From DASQFQ01 sp963802905 (GTDB taxonomy: Bacteria; Actinomycetota; Thermoleophilia; Solirubrobacterales; Solirubrobacteraceae), in assembly GCA_963802905.1 (NCBI GenBank), contig CAWDKH010000010.1:124001-188000 (forward strand): DNA of 64,000 bases, in the 5' to 3' direction. Every line of letters begins with the position of its first letter. The stretch's first letter is position 1. Shown here one piece after another: positions 52,698-62,335 of this stretch. A model generated the notes under the pieces. The model was not told where the DNA came from. It saw only the letters and a list, made by a program, of their open reading frames with translations, and made no database searches. Both the position numbers and the translations under genes were made by a program.

Positions 52698-54133
52698 GCC
52701 GGCACCCACGGGGCATGCCACGGGCCGTGCTCGCCGAGCAACTCGTCGCCCGCGGCGGGCCCCCAGGTCCCGGGGGCGTAGGGATGGACCGGCGGGGGAG
52801 CCTCGAGCAGGGGCTGCATCACCCGCCATGCCTCCTCGACGCCGTCCTGGCGGGTGAAGCGCGCGCTGTCGCCGTTCATCGCCGCGTGCAGCAGCACCTC
52901 GTATGGCGCGGCGCCCTCGCCGCCCTCGGCCGCGAACTCCATGTCGAGGTTGATCTGCTCCGGCTCGGCGGCGTTCGCGCGCTGGGCCTCGATGAGCATC
53001 CGCACGCCGGTCGACGGATCGAGCTTGATCACGAGATGGTTGGGCTCCGGCGTCCGTCCAAAGCGCTCGGCGAAGCCGAGCCGCGGGGGGCGCTGGAACA
53101 CGAGCCGGACCTCGGTCTGGGTGGTCGGCAGCAGCTTGCCGGTGCGGATGAAGAACGGCACGCCCGACCAGCGCCAGTTTTCGATCTCGAGCTTCAGCGC
53201 CGCGTAGGTCTCCGTGGTCGAGTCCTCCGCGACGCCGTCGATGGTGCGGTAGCCGTCGTGCTGGCCGCGGATGTAGTGGGCGGGGTCCGCCGGCGGCATG
53301 GCCCGGAAGGTCGAAGCCATGCCGTCCTTCAAGGTCGACAGGTCGCGGCTCGGTGCCTCCATGGCGGTGGCGCCCACCACCTGCATCAGGTGGTTGACCA
53401 CGACGTCGCGCAGCGCGCCGACCGGGTCGTAGAAGTGACCGCGATCCGCGACGCCGAAGTCCTCGGCCATGGTGATCTGCACCGAGGAGAGGTAGTTGCG
53501 GTTCCACACCGGCTCGAGCATCGCGTTCGCGAAGCGCAGGTAGAGGATCTCGGCGAGGCCCATCTTCCCGAGGAAGTGGTCGATGCGGTAGAGCTGGGAC
53601 TCGTCGAGGTAAGTGTGCATCTCGGCCGCGAGCTCGCGCGCGGACTCGAGGTCGTGGCCGAACGGCTTCTCGACCACCACGCGCGCGTTCTCGAGCAGGC
53701 CGGCGCCCGAAAGTCCCTTCACCACGGTGCCGAACAGGAAGGGCGGGATCTCGAGGTAGAAGACGGGGTTCTTCGCGTCCTTGAGCACGCCGGCCAGGCG
53801 CTCGAAGGTGGCGGCGTCGCCGAAGTCGCCGGAGAGGTAGGACAGCCGCGCGGCGAAGCGGTCGAAGACCTCCGGTTCGAGGGTCTCGCCGCCGTCGACG
53901 ATCGCCTCGCGGGCGCGCTGGCGGAGGTCGTCGTCGCTCCAATCCTGTGCCGCGACGCCGACGATCGGGCAGGTCAGCAGCCCACGTCGCTCGAGCCGGT
54001 AGAGCGAGCGCAGCGTCATCACCTTCGCGAGGTCGCCGGTGATGCCGAACGCGACGAACACGTCGGCCGCGCCGCCCGAGTCGCCCGGCCGGGCCCCGGC
54101 CGACCCCGGGTGTGGTGTGATTGCCGTACTCAT
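52694..54133 (-). CDS. zwf: Glucose-6-phosphate 1-dehydrogenase
   Basis: 479 residues. NADP(H) fold with FGITGDLAKVMT near 29, substrate-binding RIDHFLGK (183-190) and EKPFGHDLESA, all family-defining. First step of the oxidative pentose phosphate pathway: glucose 6-phosphate to 6-phosphogluconolactone with NADPH formation. First gene of an operon with GH15, GMC and NDH-2. Start has GGAAGGA eight bases upstream. Confidence 0.95.
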   Translation of the reverse strand: MSTAITPHPGSAGARPGDSGGAADVFVAFGITGDLAKVMTLRSLYRLERRGLLTCPIVGVAAQDWSDDDLRQRAREAIVDGGETLEPEVFDRFAARLSYLSGDFGDAATFERLAGVLKDAKNPVFYLEIPPFLFGTVVKGLSGAGLLENARVVVEKPFGHDLESARELAAEMHTYLDESQLYRIDHFLGKMGLAEILYLRFANAMLEPVWNRNYLSSVQITMAEDFGVADRGHFYDPVGALRDVVVNHLMQVVGATAMEAPSRDLSTLKDGMASTFRAMPPADPAHYIRGQHDGYRTIDGVAEDSTTETYAALKLEIENWRWSGVPFFIRTGKLLPTTQTEVRLVFQRPPRLGFAERFGRTPEPNHLVIKLDPSTGVRMLIEAQRANAAEPEQINLDMEFAAEGGEGAAPYEVLLHAAMNGDSARFTRQDGVEEAWRVMQPLLEAPPPVHPYAPGTWGPAAGDELLGEHGPWHAPWVPA

Positions 54134-54261
54134 CGCGTTCGTCCTTCCGGCTCGGTGGATCCGGTACTCCTAACGTGGATGGTCCGGCGCGGGAACCCGG
54201 AGGTCATCATCTGATCGGGGTGAAGCCCGAACCTTGCGTGCGGGCATCCCCGCCGGCCTGG

Positions 54262-54290
54262 GTGCCGGCGCACGGGTGATGCACCGGCAC
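54262..54290. repeat. Inverted repeat in the zwf/lipoprotein divergent region
   Basis: GTGCCGGCGCA / TGCACCGGCAC, 10 of 11 paired, seven-base loop, about 42 bases before the lipoprotein start. Possible operator or leader hairpin. Confidence 0.35.
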
Positions 54291-54331
54291 GGGCCATTGC
54301 CGGGGCCGTCGCGCAGTGGGACGGTCGTGGC

Positions 54332-54760
54332 ATGACCCGCCTCCTCACGGCTGCCGCGCTTGCTGTTGCGCTTGCGCTGACCGTGATGGCGTGCGGCGGC
54401 GAGTCCGCGGAGGACCGGGCGCAGAGCAAGGTCTGCTCGGCGCGCGCGGACATCAAGAAGCAGGTCGACGAGCTCAAGTCGACCACGATCTCGAGCGGGG
54501 CGCTCGACGGCGTGCAGTCGAACTTGAGCGCGATCAAGAAGGACCTCCAGCAGATCGCGGACGCCCAGGGCAAGCTCTCGGACGACCGCAAGCAGGAGGT
54601 GCAGAAGGCCAATCAGGCCTTCAAGTCGCAGGTCTCCGAGGTGGGGCAGGCGCTGGTCAGCGGGCTCGCGTCCGGTGGCGGGAAAGAGCAGATCGAGACC
54701 GCGCTGCAATCCCTCGCGTCCAGCTACCAGTCCGCCCTCGCCCCGATCAAGTGCGACTAG
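54332..54760 (+). CDS. Small lipoprotein with coiled-coil
   Basis: 142 residues. Signal peptide with lipobox LTVMAC, Cys 21 anchored. The mature part is helical with heptad Leu/Ile/Val pattern (DIKKQVDELKSTT, LSAIKKDLQQIADAQGKLS, KANQAFKSQVSEVGQALV), consistent with an extended coiled coil, and one more Cys at the C-terminus. It ends ten bases inside the sedolisin gene. Function unknown. Confidence 0.75.
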   Translation: MTRLLTAAALAVALALTVMACGGESAEDRAQSKVCSARADIKKQVDELKSTTISSGALDGVQSNLSAIKKDLQQIADAQGKLSDDRKQEVQKANQAFKSQVSEVGQALVSGLASGGGKEQIETALQSLASSYQSALAPIKCD

Positions 54761-56558
54761 CGCTCACCCTCCTCGCCGGAGTGCTGTGGCTCGCGGCGCC
54801 GGCGGCGGCCTCGACGAAGGTCGACTACGGGCCGATCTCCCACAAGGGGCTCAAGAAGCTCGGCAAGGCATCGACGAGCACGAAGCTGCCGCTGCAGATC
54901 GGCTTCGTCGCGAACCAATCCGGCTTGCAGAACGCGGTGAAGTCGGCCAGCAACCCCGCCTCGAGCTCGTACGGCAAGTACCCGTCGCTGTCGACGCTCC
55001 AGAGCAAGTACGGCGCGTCCTCGTCGAAGCGCAAGGACGTGGTCAACGCGTTCAAGAAGCAGAACGTCAAGGCGACGGTCGACGTGACCCACCTGCGCGT
55101 GAGCGCGACGCCGACGATCGGCAAGGCGCAGAAGCTGTTCGGCACGAAGTGGGCGGTCTACAAGGCGAAGTCGGGAGCGCACGTCGCGCTCCCGGTCAAC
55201 ACGCCGAAGCTGCCTAAGGGGATCAAGGGCAACGTCGACACGGTCGCCGGCACGCGGGTGCAGCTCACGAGCGGGTCGTCGAGCGCGACGACCAGCGTCG
55301 TCGTCGACGGCGGCACGCCGACGCGCACCGGCACGCCGGCGCTCGGGTGCACGCCGACGACCTTCCCCTCGGCCGCGCTGTCGGGAGCGGCCTGTTCCCG
55401 AACCAGATCCTGACCGCGTACGGCATCGCGCCGCTGCAGGCCGCGGGCCTCCAAGGCCAGGGCGCGCGGCTCGCGATCGTCGGCGAGGCACCGACCCCGG
55501 CGTCCGACGTCAACACGTTCCGCTCCTGCTTCGGGACCACGGGCACGTCGCTGAAGATCCACAACGCCGGGAGCATCAAGCCGATCGTCGAGAGCTCGCT
55601 CGACGCGATGGTGTCCTCGATGGTGGCGCCGAAGCTCGCGAACTTCGACCTGTGGGTGCACCCGCTCAGCGAGAGCGACGACGACGGCGACGCCCTCGGC
55701 TTCCTCCAGCTGCTGGCCCAGCCGCTCCAGGCGACGACGAACGGCGCCAAGCTGCCGAACGTCATCTCCGTCTCCTACGGCACGTGCGAGTCGATCGTCG
55801 CGCCCTACACCGCCTCGGTGACGATGGTCGAGCGGCAGCTGACCGCGACGGCCGCGCTGGGCATCACCACCGTGGTCGCGGCGGGCGACAGCGGGTCATC
55901 GGCGTGCGCGCGCGGGGTCTCGCCCTCGAAGCTGACCTCGTCGGACAAGAAGCCGCAGGTGTCATGGCCGGCGTCCTCGCCGTGGGTGCTCGCCGCCGGC
56001 GGTACGAACCTGACCCTGAACGACCAGAACGGGATCGCCTCGAGCGGGCCGTGGAACGACACGACCTATCCGGCACCGTTCACGAAGACGGCCGGCGGCG
56101 GCGGCGGGCAGAGCACGTTCGAGAAGCGGCCGTGGTGGCAGCCGGCGCAGTCGTTCGCGAGCTCGAAGTACCGGATGGTGCCCGACATCGCCGCGTTCGC
56201 CGACGAGAGCCCGGGCTACCCGATCGTGTGCTCCAGCGGCGTCAAGAGCTGCACGGGCTCGGGCCAGACGATCGCCTTCGTCGGCGGCACGAGCGCCGCG
56301 GCGCCGCTCGTCGCGGGCATGATCGCGCTCTGGAACCAGCAGGCGAAGAACCAGGGACTTCCGAAGCCCGGCTTCGTCCCGCCGCTCCTCTACGCGATGG
56401 CGAAGAAGAACCCGCAGGCGTTCCTCGACGTCACCGTCGGCACGAACGCGCTGTTCGGCGGCTCCTGCTGCCCGGCGCGCCCCGGCTTCGACCTCGCCAC
56501 CGGGTGGGGGTCGCCGATGGCGAACACCGTCGCCGGCCTGCTCGCCTCCCGCGGCTAG
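54751..56558 (+). pseudogene. S53 (sedolisin) secreted protease, one frameshift
   Basis: Signal peptide LALTLLAGVLWLAAPAAAS, a pro-domain (about 30-190), and the catalytic domain. The Ser nucleophile is in FVGGTSAAAPLVAGM; E-x3-D in IVESSLDAM and GDSG in VAAGDSGSS complete the Ser-Glu-Asp set, and FLDVTVGTN with the late Asp is the calcium site. The frame breaks at the G run 55383-55385; adding one G there joins SAALSG to SGLFPNQIL and gives about 602 residues. Acid-active secreted peptidase by family. GTG start overlaps the lipoprotein gene. Confidence 0.8.
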
Positions 56559-57229
56559 AAGAGCCGGACCAGGCCCTTGACCGTGAGGTAGGCGCCGAGC
56601 ACGGTCAACGTCGCGACCACGAGGACCTGCTCGTGCTGGCGGCCCCAGCGCGTGGCCCGCTCGAGGTACGCGGGCGCGCGCCCCGGCCGCAGGATCGCGA
56701 GCGCGAGCGCGGCAATCGGGAACGCGAACCACAGCGCGTTGTAGATCGCCACCTCCACCGCGGCGCTCGCCGGGCTCGGATCCCCGGCGGCGATCGAGTT
56801 CAGCGCGACGAGATAGATCAGACCCGGGATGTGGGTGGCGACGCCGGCCACCGCGGCCGCCAGGACCGACGGGTTGCGGAGCCGCTGAGCGAGCCGCGCG
56901 CCCGCTCCGTTGGTCGACCGGACGCGCCGCTCGCGCCGGGACATGGTGACCCGCCCCTGGTGGTAGCCGATCGCGAACGCCAGGGCCGCCACACCGGCGA
57001 CGAGGTCGAAGAGCGCGGTGAACGTCGACCCGCCCAGGTTGACGCGGGCGCCGTGGAGGGCGAGCACGAGCACCAGCCCCACCACCATGCTCCACAGGAA
57101 GCCCGCGAGCAGGAAGAACAGCAGCGCGCGCCGCGGGTCGGGCGTCTTGAGCAGCGCGATCACCGCTGCCTGGCTCGTCGCGGGGCGCAGGCCGCTCACC
57201 ACGCCCAGCGCGAACGTCTCGATGCTCAT
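56555..57229 (-). CDS. GAP-family (sulfolipid-addressing-like) membrane protein
   Basis: 224 residues, six helices, with the pattern of the Sap/GAP family (six-helix LysE-like transporters of actinobacteria): N-terminal ATSQAAVIALLKTPDPRRALLFFLLAGFLWS and THIPGLIYLVALNSIA. The family includes Sap, which moves sulfolipid across the mycobacterial membrane; the substrate here is unknown. AAGGTGG precedes the ATG. Confidence 0.75.
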   Translation of the reverse strand: MSIETFALGVVSGLRPATSQAAVIALLKTPDPRRALLFFLLAGFLWSMVVGLVLVLALHGARVNLGGSTFTALFDLVAGVAALAFAIGYHQGRVTMSRRERRVRSTNGAGARLAQRLRNPSVLAAAVAGVATHIPGLIYLVALNSIAAGDPSPASAAVEVAIYNALWFAFPIAALALAILRPGRAPAYLERATRWGRQHEQVLVVATLTVLGAYLTVKGLVRLF

Positions 57230-57322
57230 GCCGGACCACCTTGCCCCGCGCCACTCGCCCGCGCATCACCCGATCCGGCCGAAAATCGCTCAATTACGCT
57301 CGCGCGCGCCCGGCTGCGGCGT

Positions 57323-57328
57323 TAGCGT
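57323..57328 (+). promoter_or_regulatory. -10 hexamer of leaderless histidine-kinase promoter
   Basis: TAGCGT six bases before the ATG at 57335. Confidence 0.5.
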
Positions 57329-57334
57329 GGCCGG

Positions 57335-59092
57335 ATGCGTCAGCTGGCCGGCCTGCCGAGCAAGTGGGTCGCCACCGTGGCTGTCGCGGCGGCGGCGGTC
57401 GCCGTCTGGGTGACGCTGAGCGCCGATTTCCTCGCCTATCCGGGCTGGCTGGCCGCCCAGAAGGCCGACATGATCCTCGGCCCGGTGCTCGTCGGCCTCT
57501 ACTGGCTCCGCCGGCGGCCCGCCTCGAAGTTCGGGCCATTGCTGCTCTTCGCGGGGCTCGTCGGCGGGATTCCGTACATCCTGCAGTCATTGAGCGGACC
57601 GGTGCCCTTCGCCGCCGGGGTCTTCTGGGAAGGCGTCATCTACACGGCCACGCTTGCCCTCATCCTCGGCTTCCCGAGCGGCCGCTTCGGTCGGCCCGAG
57701 CGCGTGCTCCTCGCCGCCGGGGCGGTCGGCGTCATCGGCGCCTACCTCGGGCTGGTGCTCTTTGGGCCACAGATCTCAGGGCAGTCCGCGATCTCGGTCT
57801 GCGCGCCGGCCTGCCCGGCCAACGGGCTGATGATCGCGTCCGAGCCGGAGTTCGTCGTCGAGGTGGTGCGGTTCGGCAGGATCGTGGTGATCCTGGTGGC
57901 GCTCGCGACGATCGCGCTGATCGTGCAGCGGCTGGTCAGGGGCACGCCGCCGCGCCGGCGCGTGCTGGCGATCGGCGCGCCGGTGGCGCTTGCCTTCCTC
58001 GTCTCGCAGGCCGCGTTCCAGACGGCGAGCCTGTTCGAGCTGCAGGCGGACGACTTCTACCCCATCGTCCAGTGGACGATCGTCGCGGCGCGATCGTCGG
58101 TCTGGTACGGGTTCCTGTTCGCGCTGATCGCGGCCGAGCTGTACGCCGGCCAGGTGCTGCGCCAGGTGGTGGTCGCATCGCTGAAGCGGCCCGAGCCGGC
58201 CGAGCTCGAGGCGATGCTCAGAGAGCCCCTCGGCGACCCGCGGCTCCGGCTCGCCTTTCACGCCGAGGACGCCGTCGCCGAACCGGGAAGCGGGTGCATC
58301 GTCACGGAGATCGAGCGCGACGGCCGGCCGGCCGCGGCGATCGTCCACGATGCCCATCTCGCCGAAGAGCCCGAGCTGCTGCAGGCCGCCGGCGCGATCG
58401 CGCTGCTCGCGCAAGAGAACGCCGAGCTCGAAGCGGGCTGGAGGTACTCGCTGAGCGAGCTGCGCGAGTCGCGCAACCGCATCGTCGCCGCCAGCGAGAT
58501 CGAGCGGCGCCGGCTCGAGCGCGATCTCCACGACGGGGCACAGCAGCGCCTCGTCGCGCTGCGCATCCGGCTCGCACTCGCCCGCGAACAGATCGAGGCG
58601 GGTATGGCGGGCAGCGCCAAGCTCGGCGAGCTCGAAGCCGATCTCGACGAGGCGATCCAGGAGCTGCGTGATCTGGCGCACGGGATCTTCCCGAGCTTGC
58701 TTGCCGATCGAGGGTTGCTGGCCGCGCTGCGCGCGGTGGCGCTGCGGGGGCCGCGACGGGTGGAGTTGACCGGGCGCCGCGTCGGCCGCTATCCGCCGGA
58801 GATCGAGTCGGCGGTCTACTACTGCTGTCTCGAGGCGCTTCAGAACGCGACGAAGCACGCCGGGCCGGACGCCCACGTCGCGGCGTCGCTCCTCGCGGAG
58901 AACGGGAATCTCCGCCTGGAGGTGAGTGATGACGGTCCGGGCTTCGACCTGGCGGCCGTGAGCGCCGGCGTCGGCCTGCGCAACATGGAGGATCGCCTGG
59001 GCGCCGTCCACGGGCATCTGACGATCATCACCTCGCCCGGGAACGGGACGAAGATCTCGGGCGTCGTGCCGATCAGCGCCCCCGGTCCTTGA
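57335..59092 (+). CDS. NarL-type sensor histidine kinase (HisKA_3)
   Basis: 585 residues. About seven to eight hydrophobic helices at the N-terminus (15-270), a linker, then HisKA_3 with the phospho-accepting H399 in DLHDGAQQRLVALRIRLALA, and HATPase with N-box EALQNATKHA and DDGPGFDL, GVGLRNMEDRLG. This class pairs with NarL-type regulators; the LuxR-type regulator at 62840 is the nearest candidate. Membrane-embedded sensing inferred from the helices; no ligand-binding domain recognised. Confidence 0.9.
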   Translation: MRQLAGLPSKWVATVAVAAAAVAVWVTLSADFLAYPGWLAAQKADMILGPVLVGLYWLRRRPASKFGPLLLFAGLVGGIPYILQSLSGPVPFAAGVFWEGVIYTATLALILGFPSGRFGRPERVLLAAGAVGVIGAYLGLVLFGPQISGQSAISVCAPACPANGLMIASEPEFVVEVVRFGRIVVILVALATIALIVQRLVRGTPPRRRVLAIGAPVALAFLVSQAAFQTASLFELQADDFYPIVQWTIVAARSSVWYGFLFALIAAELYAGQVLRQVVVASLKRPEPAELEAMLREPLGDPRLRLAFHAEDAVAEPGSGCIVTEIERDGRPAAAIVHDAHLAEEPELLQAAGAIALLAQENAELEAGWRYSLSELRESRNRIVAASEIERRRLERDLHDGAQQRLVALRIRLALAREQIEAGMAGSAKLGELEADLDEAIQELRDLAHGIFPSLLADRGLLAALRAVALRGPRRVELTGRRVGRYPPEIESAVYYCCLEALQNATKHAGPDAHVAASLLAENGNLRLEVSDDGPGFDLAAVSAGVGLRNMEDRLGAVHGHLTIITSPGNGTKISGVVPISAPGP

Positions 59093-59108
59093 GGGTGGTG
59101 CCCTGCCG

Positions 59109-59600
59109 TCAGTCGCCGGTCGCGTTGGCCGCGGCGGCGAGCATGGGCGCGAGCTCCGAGAGCGTGGAGGCATCGACGAAACCACTGGAGTGCGGGGTGC
59201 CGCCCGAGTGCGCCACGGCGTCCGCGAGCGTCCGCGCCCACGTGTGCTCGACGAGGAGCGCTGCAATCGCCGTGCCCGGCGCGAGCGCGGCCCCGAGCTC
59301 ACGCAACGCGTCGCCGCCGGCCGCAAGCGCTTTGTCGGTCGTCTTGCGGCGCTCGCGAGGATCGAGCCGGAAGCCGATCAGCGGACCGACGAGACTGCCC
59401 GCGCCGCGGCTGCGCAGATCGACGGCGGCGAGCTCGCCGGTCTCGGCGTCGTGCGCGATGAACAGCGCCTCGACGATCCGCAGCGTCCCGCCGGACTCCA
59501 TGCGCTCGAGCGCGCCGACGAGCCGGCCCTCGAAGCTCGCGTCGGCGGAGAACCGGTAGACGAGCAACTGCACGTGCTGGGAGCCCGTCGTGTCGGTCAT
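59109..59600 (-). CDS. DUF6325-like protein (paralogue of 62336)
   Basis: 163 residues. A ferredoxin-like layout with LLVYRFSADASFEGRLVGAL, FIAHDAETGELAAVDLRSRG and a C-terminal APGTAIAALLVEHTWARTLADAV. The last segment matches PGTSAGFIIFEHVWARGLKQA in the protein at 62336. The DUF number is a recollection from pattern. No signal peptide or catalytic motif. ATG overlaps the phosphodiesterase gene stop (ATGA). Function unknown. Confidence 0.7.
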   Translation of the reverse strand: MTDTTGSQHVQLLVYRFSADASFEGRLVGALERMESGGTLRIVEALFIAHDAETGELAAVDLRSRGAGSLVGPLIGFRLDPRERRKTTDKALAAGGDALRELGAALAPGTAIAALLVEHTWARTLADAVAHSGGTPHSSGFVDASTLSELAPMLAAAANATGD

Positions 59601-61648
59601 GGCACGGGTCCGGCGATCGGCGCGGGCCGGTCGCGCGCGGCGTCGCCGTCGGCCTGCAACGTGGCGCGCCAGCCTGAGAGCACGGCGTGAACCGCGGCCG
59701 CGCCCAAGATCGGCTCGGCCGGCTGGGGCAGCCCGGGCGGGTAGAGGATGAACGCCTGCGTCTGCGGGCCGCCGAGGCCGCCGTGGAAGCTGATCAGCTC
59801 CTCGAACGCGCACCCCTCGTCCAGCACCGGGTCGTAGAAGCTCCCGACCATCAGGTCGGCGACGTCCGCGAAGCCGTCGGTGCGCAGCAGGTGTGAGGCC
59901 GCGGTGGGGGAGAACGCGGCCAGCGGGTCCTCGCCCTCGACCCGGTCGTGCTCGAGGTGGCGCTCACCCGCGGGCCCCAGCACGACGGCGCCATGCTCGG
60001 CCGAGCGCACGAGCAGCCAGCCGACGTGCGGATGGTTGCGCAGCGCCGGGATCAAGTCGGGGTGGCGCTCGTCGATCTCCTCGCGCGTGAGCCGGGTCGG
60101 CGCCTCCATCAGGTAGACGAGCCCGAGGTTCCCGGAGCCGAGGACGACGACGTCGCGGTCGCTGACGTCGTTCTTCGCCTTCTTCTTCTCCTTGCGGCCC
60201 GTCGCCTCGCCGACCGCGTGGCTCACCATCGCGTCCTGCTCGTCGCCGTCGGCGAAGGCCGCGACGTGCCCGCGGTTGAGCGACTTCTCGACGAGCTCGT
60301 CGAGCCCGTAGCCGTTGCGCTGCTTGAACGTGGCGCCCTGGGTCTGGCCGTGGTCGGAGAGGACGACGATCTCGTACGGGCGCGGTGCGTAGCGGCGCGC
60401 CCCGTCGAGGCGCCCGAACTGCTGGTCGAGCTTGCGCAGCGCCTCGAGCGTGTCCGCCCGCATCAGCCCTGAGTGGTGTGCCACCTCGTCGTAGCTGGAG
60501 AACGTCGCGTAGACCGCGGGCCGGCCGCGCATGATGTCGGTCAGCACGCCGAAGACGATCAGGTCGCGGACGACCACGCACATCGCCGCCCGCATCACCG
60601 GATAGATCCCGCCGCGATGCCCGCGCGGCCGCACGTCGCGGCGCTTGGCCCGCGTCGAGGCCGTCACCTCGAGCCCGATCTCAAAGAGGAACAGCACGAG
60701 CGCGCGCGTGACGTTGAACCCGTTCGCGAGGAACGCGCGGTAGCCGGGGTTGGCCTTGCGCTCGGCCTCGGTGCGGCTGACCGTGAGGATCACGTCCTCC
60801 GCCTCGCCCGACAGCAGGTTGCCGCGGCTCGCCCCGCCGTCGATCAGCAGCCCGATCCCGCTTGCGTGGCGGCGCTCGATCTCGGCGCAGTCGGAGGGGG
60901 AGGAGCACACGAGCATCCGCCCGTTCTCCTTCTCGACCCAGCGGAACGCCGGGATGTTCTCGTTCGACCCGAGCAGGATCCCGGCCTGGCTGGCTCCGGT
61001 CTGCGACGACAGGTCCGTCTCCCATTCGGCGAGGCGGTACCCCTCCTCCGTGAGCCAGCGGGCCATGTTCGGCACGACGCCGTCGCGCATCGCCGCGCGC
61101 AGCACCGGCAGCGCGAGCCCGTCGATCTCGAGGAAGATGATGCCCGGGACGTCGGTGCCCTCGTGCGCGCCCAGGCGGCGCGCGATCCGGCGCGTGACGC
61201 GCACGTTGTACTCGTCGTCGTCGTTCGTGCCGAATATGACCTGCAGCACGATGCTGACCGCGGCGATCAGCAGCGAGGCCACGAGCGCGTCGCCGAAGTC
61301 GCCGATGTGGATGTCGGAGGGGATGATCTCGGCCGTGATCATCAGCACTGCGGCGTCGGCCGCGAGGACGAGCAGGAAGCCCGTGACGAGCATGAACGGC
61401 AGGCGCAGCGCGGCGAGGATCGGCGGCAGCACCGCGTTGAGGACGCCGACCATCGCCGCGACGAGGAAGGCGCCGGCGGGCCCGTCGATGCTCGCTCCAG
61501 GCGCGATCCAGATCGACACCGCGACCGCCGCCGCCGCCAAGATCCAGCCGAGCACAAAGCGCACGAGGCTGGGCCGCAGCTTCGCGGGCTGCCAGGTGAG
61601 GTCCTCGCCGTAGCGGGCAGGACCGGTGTCGGAGAGCGCCTCGGGCAC
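59597..61648 (-). CDS. Phage-holin-4-like membrane domain fused to type I phosphodiesterase/alkaline phosphatase-fold enzyme
   Basis: 683 residues. About four N-terminal helices (30-145) of the holin_4_2-like type, then a phosphodiesterase/nucleotide pyrophosphatase fold: FLEIDGLALPVLR, the nucleophile Thr in SSQTGASQAG, Asp-His pair in SYDEVAHHSG and VLSDHGQTQG. The Lys-rich loop RKEKKKAKND is unusual. It is a membrane-anchored hydrolase, not a phage lysis protein. GTG start. Confidence 0.85.
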   Translation of the reverse strand: MPEALSDTGPARYGEDLTWQPAKLRPSLVRFVLGWILAAAAVAVSIWIAPGASIDGPAGAFLVAAMVGVLNAVLPPILAALRLPFMLVTGFLLVLAADAAVLMITAEIIPSDIHIGDFGDALVASLLIAAVSIVLQVIFGTNDDDEYNVRVTRRIARRLGAHEGTDVPGIIFLEIDGLALPVLRAAMRDGVVPNMARWLTEEGYRLAEWETDLSSQTGASQAGILLGSNENIPAFRWVEKENGRMLVCSSPSDCAEIERRHASGIGLLIDGGASRGNLLSGEAEDVILTVSRTEAERKANPGYRAFLANGFNVTRALVLFLFEIGLEVTASTRAKRRDVRPRGHRGGIYPVMRAAMCVVVRDLIVFGVLTDIMRGRPAVYATFSSYDEVAHHSGLMRADTLEALRKLDQQFGRLDGARRYAPRPYEIVVLSDHGQTQGATFKQRNGYGLDELVEKSLNRGHVAAFADGDEQDAMVSHAVGEATGRKEKKKAKNDVSDRDVVVLGSGNLGLVYLMEAPTRLTREEIDERHPDLIPALRNHPHVGWLLVRSAEHGAVVLGPAGERHLEHDRVEGEDPLAAFSPTAASHLLRTDGFADVADLMVGSFYDPVLDEGCAFEELISFHGGLGGPQTQAFILYPPGLPQPAEPILGAAAVHAVLSGWRATLQADGDAARDRPAPIAGPVP

Positions 61649-61708
61649 GGGCGCTCAATGTCTCAGCGCTTGAGGCGCCCGGGCAACGGCGCGTGCCTGC
61701 CTGTTGCA

Positions 61709-61725
61709 GGGGGGCGTACCCCCCC
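61709..61725. repeat. G/C-tract inverted repeat
   Basis: GGGGGG-CGTA-CCCCCCC in the gap between the phosphodiesterase start and the CheY-like gene's stop. It may be a terminator for the latter or an operator of the phosphodiesterase gene; no T-run follows on either strand. Confidence 0.4.
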
Positions 61726-61756
61726 GCGGGTCAGCGCTCGAGCAGGTGCGGAGTCG

Positions 61757-62173
61757 TCAGGGCTGCGTGCGGACCGGCGCGCTTGCGTCCCGCTGCCGCT
61801 TGATCAGACGGAGCAGCGCGGGCCCGAATTCGTGCTTGCGCGCGAACGCCAGCGCGCGTGAGCGCAACAGGTCCGCGGCCGGGCTGGCCAGCGGCTCCGC
61901 GGACACGAGCAGCACCGCCACGTGCGGGCACGCGGCCCTCACGCGCCGCGCTGCCTCGATGCCGTCCATGTCCGGCATCCGCACGTCGATGATCACGATG
62001 TCGGGCGCGGCTGCGCGCACGAGGTCGACGGCCTCCGCGCCCGAGCCGGCTTCGCCCGCCCACGCGAACCCGGCGGTCGCGTCGACCACTTCTCGCGCCG
62101 CGATTCGGAACGGCGACTGGTCGTCAACGGCGAGCACTCGCACCAACTCGCCCTGGAGGTCGGTGGTCGTCAT
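61757..62173 (-). CDS. Stand-alone receiver-domain protein (CheY-like)
   Basis: 138 residues, one receiver domain. Acidic pair DD in LAVDDQSPF, phospho-Asp in IVIIDVRMPDMDG, switch Thr/Ser region LLVSAEPL, and Lys in ARKHEFGP. No output domain, so it probably relays phosphate to or from another protein. An ATG six codons upstream is possible but the chosen one follows the conserved start of the fold better. Confidence 0.85.
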   Translation of the reverse strand: MTTTDLQGELVRVLAVDDQSPFRIAAREVVDATAGFAWAGEAGSGAEAVDLVRAAAPDIVIIDVRMPDMDGIEAARRVRAACPHVAVLLVSAEPLASPAADLLRSRALAFARKHEFGPALLRLIKRQRDASAPVRTQP

Positions 62174-62335
62174 GTGTCTGTCGCGGAGCATCGGCTTCGC
62201 AGCCGCGCTCGGCCACGGTGCACACCCGCCGGGCGGGGGAAGCACACACCACGAAACGCGCGCATGCGGGCGTGCTTGCCGCGTGGCGGCGGCGCTGAGA
62301 CGCTGAACCGGATCACAACGCGAGGAGGCACCGAC

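Noticed and set aside
59597..61648. Prophage lysis gene (holin)
   Set aside because: The holin-like helices are fused to a phosphodiesterase domain and no other phage gene is nearby. The holin label is a family name only.
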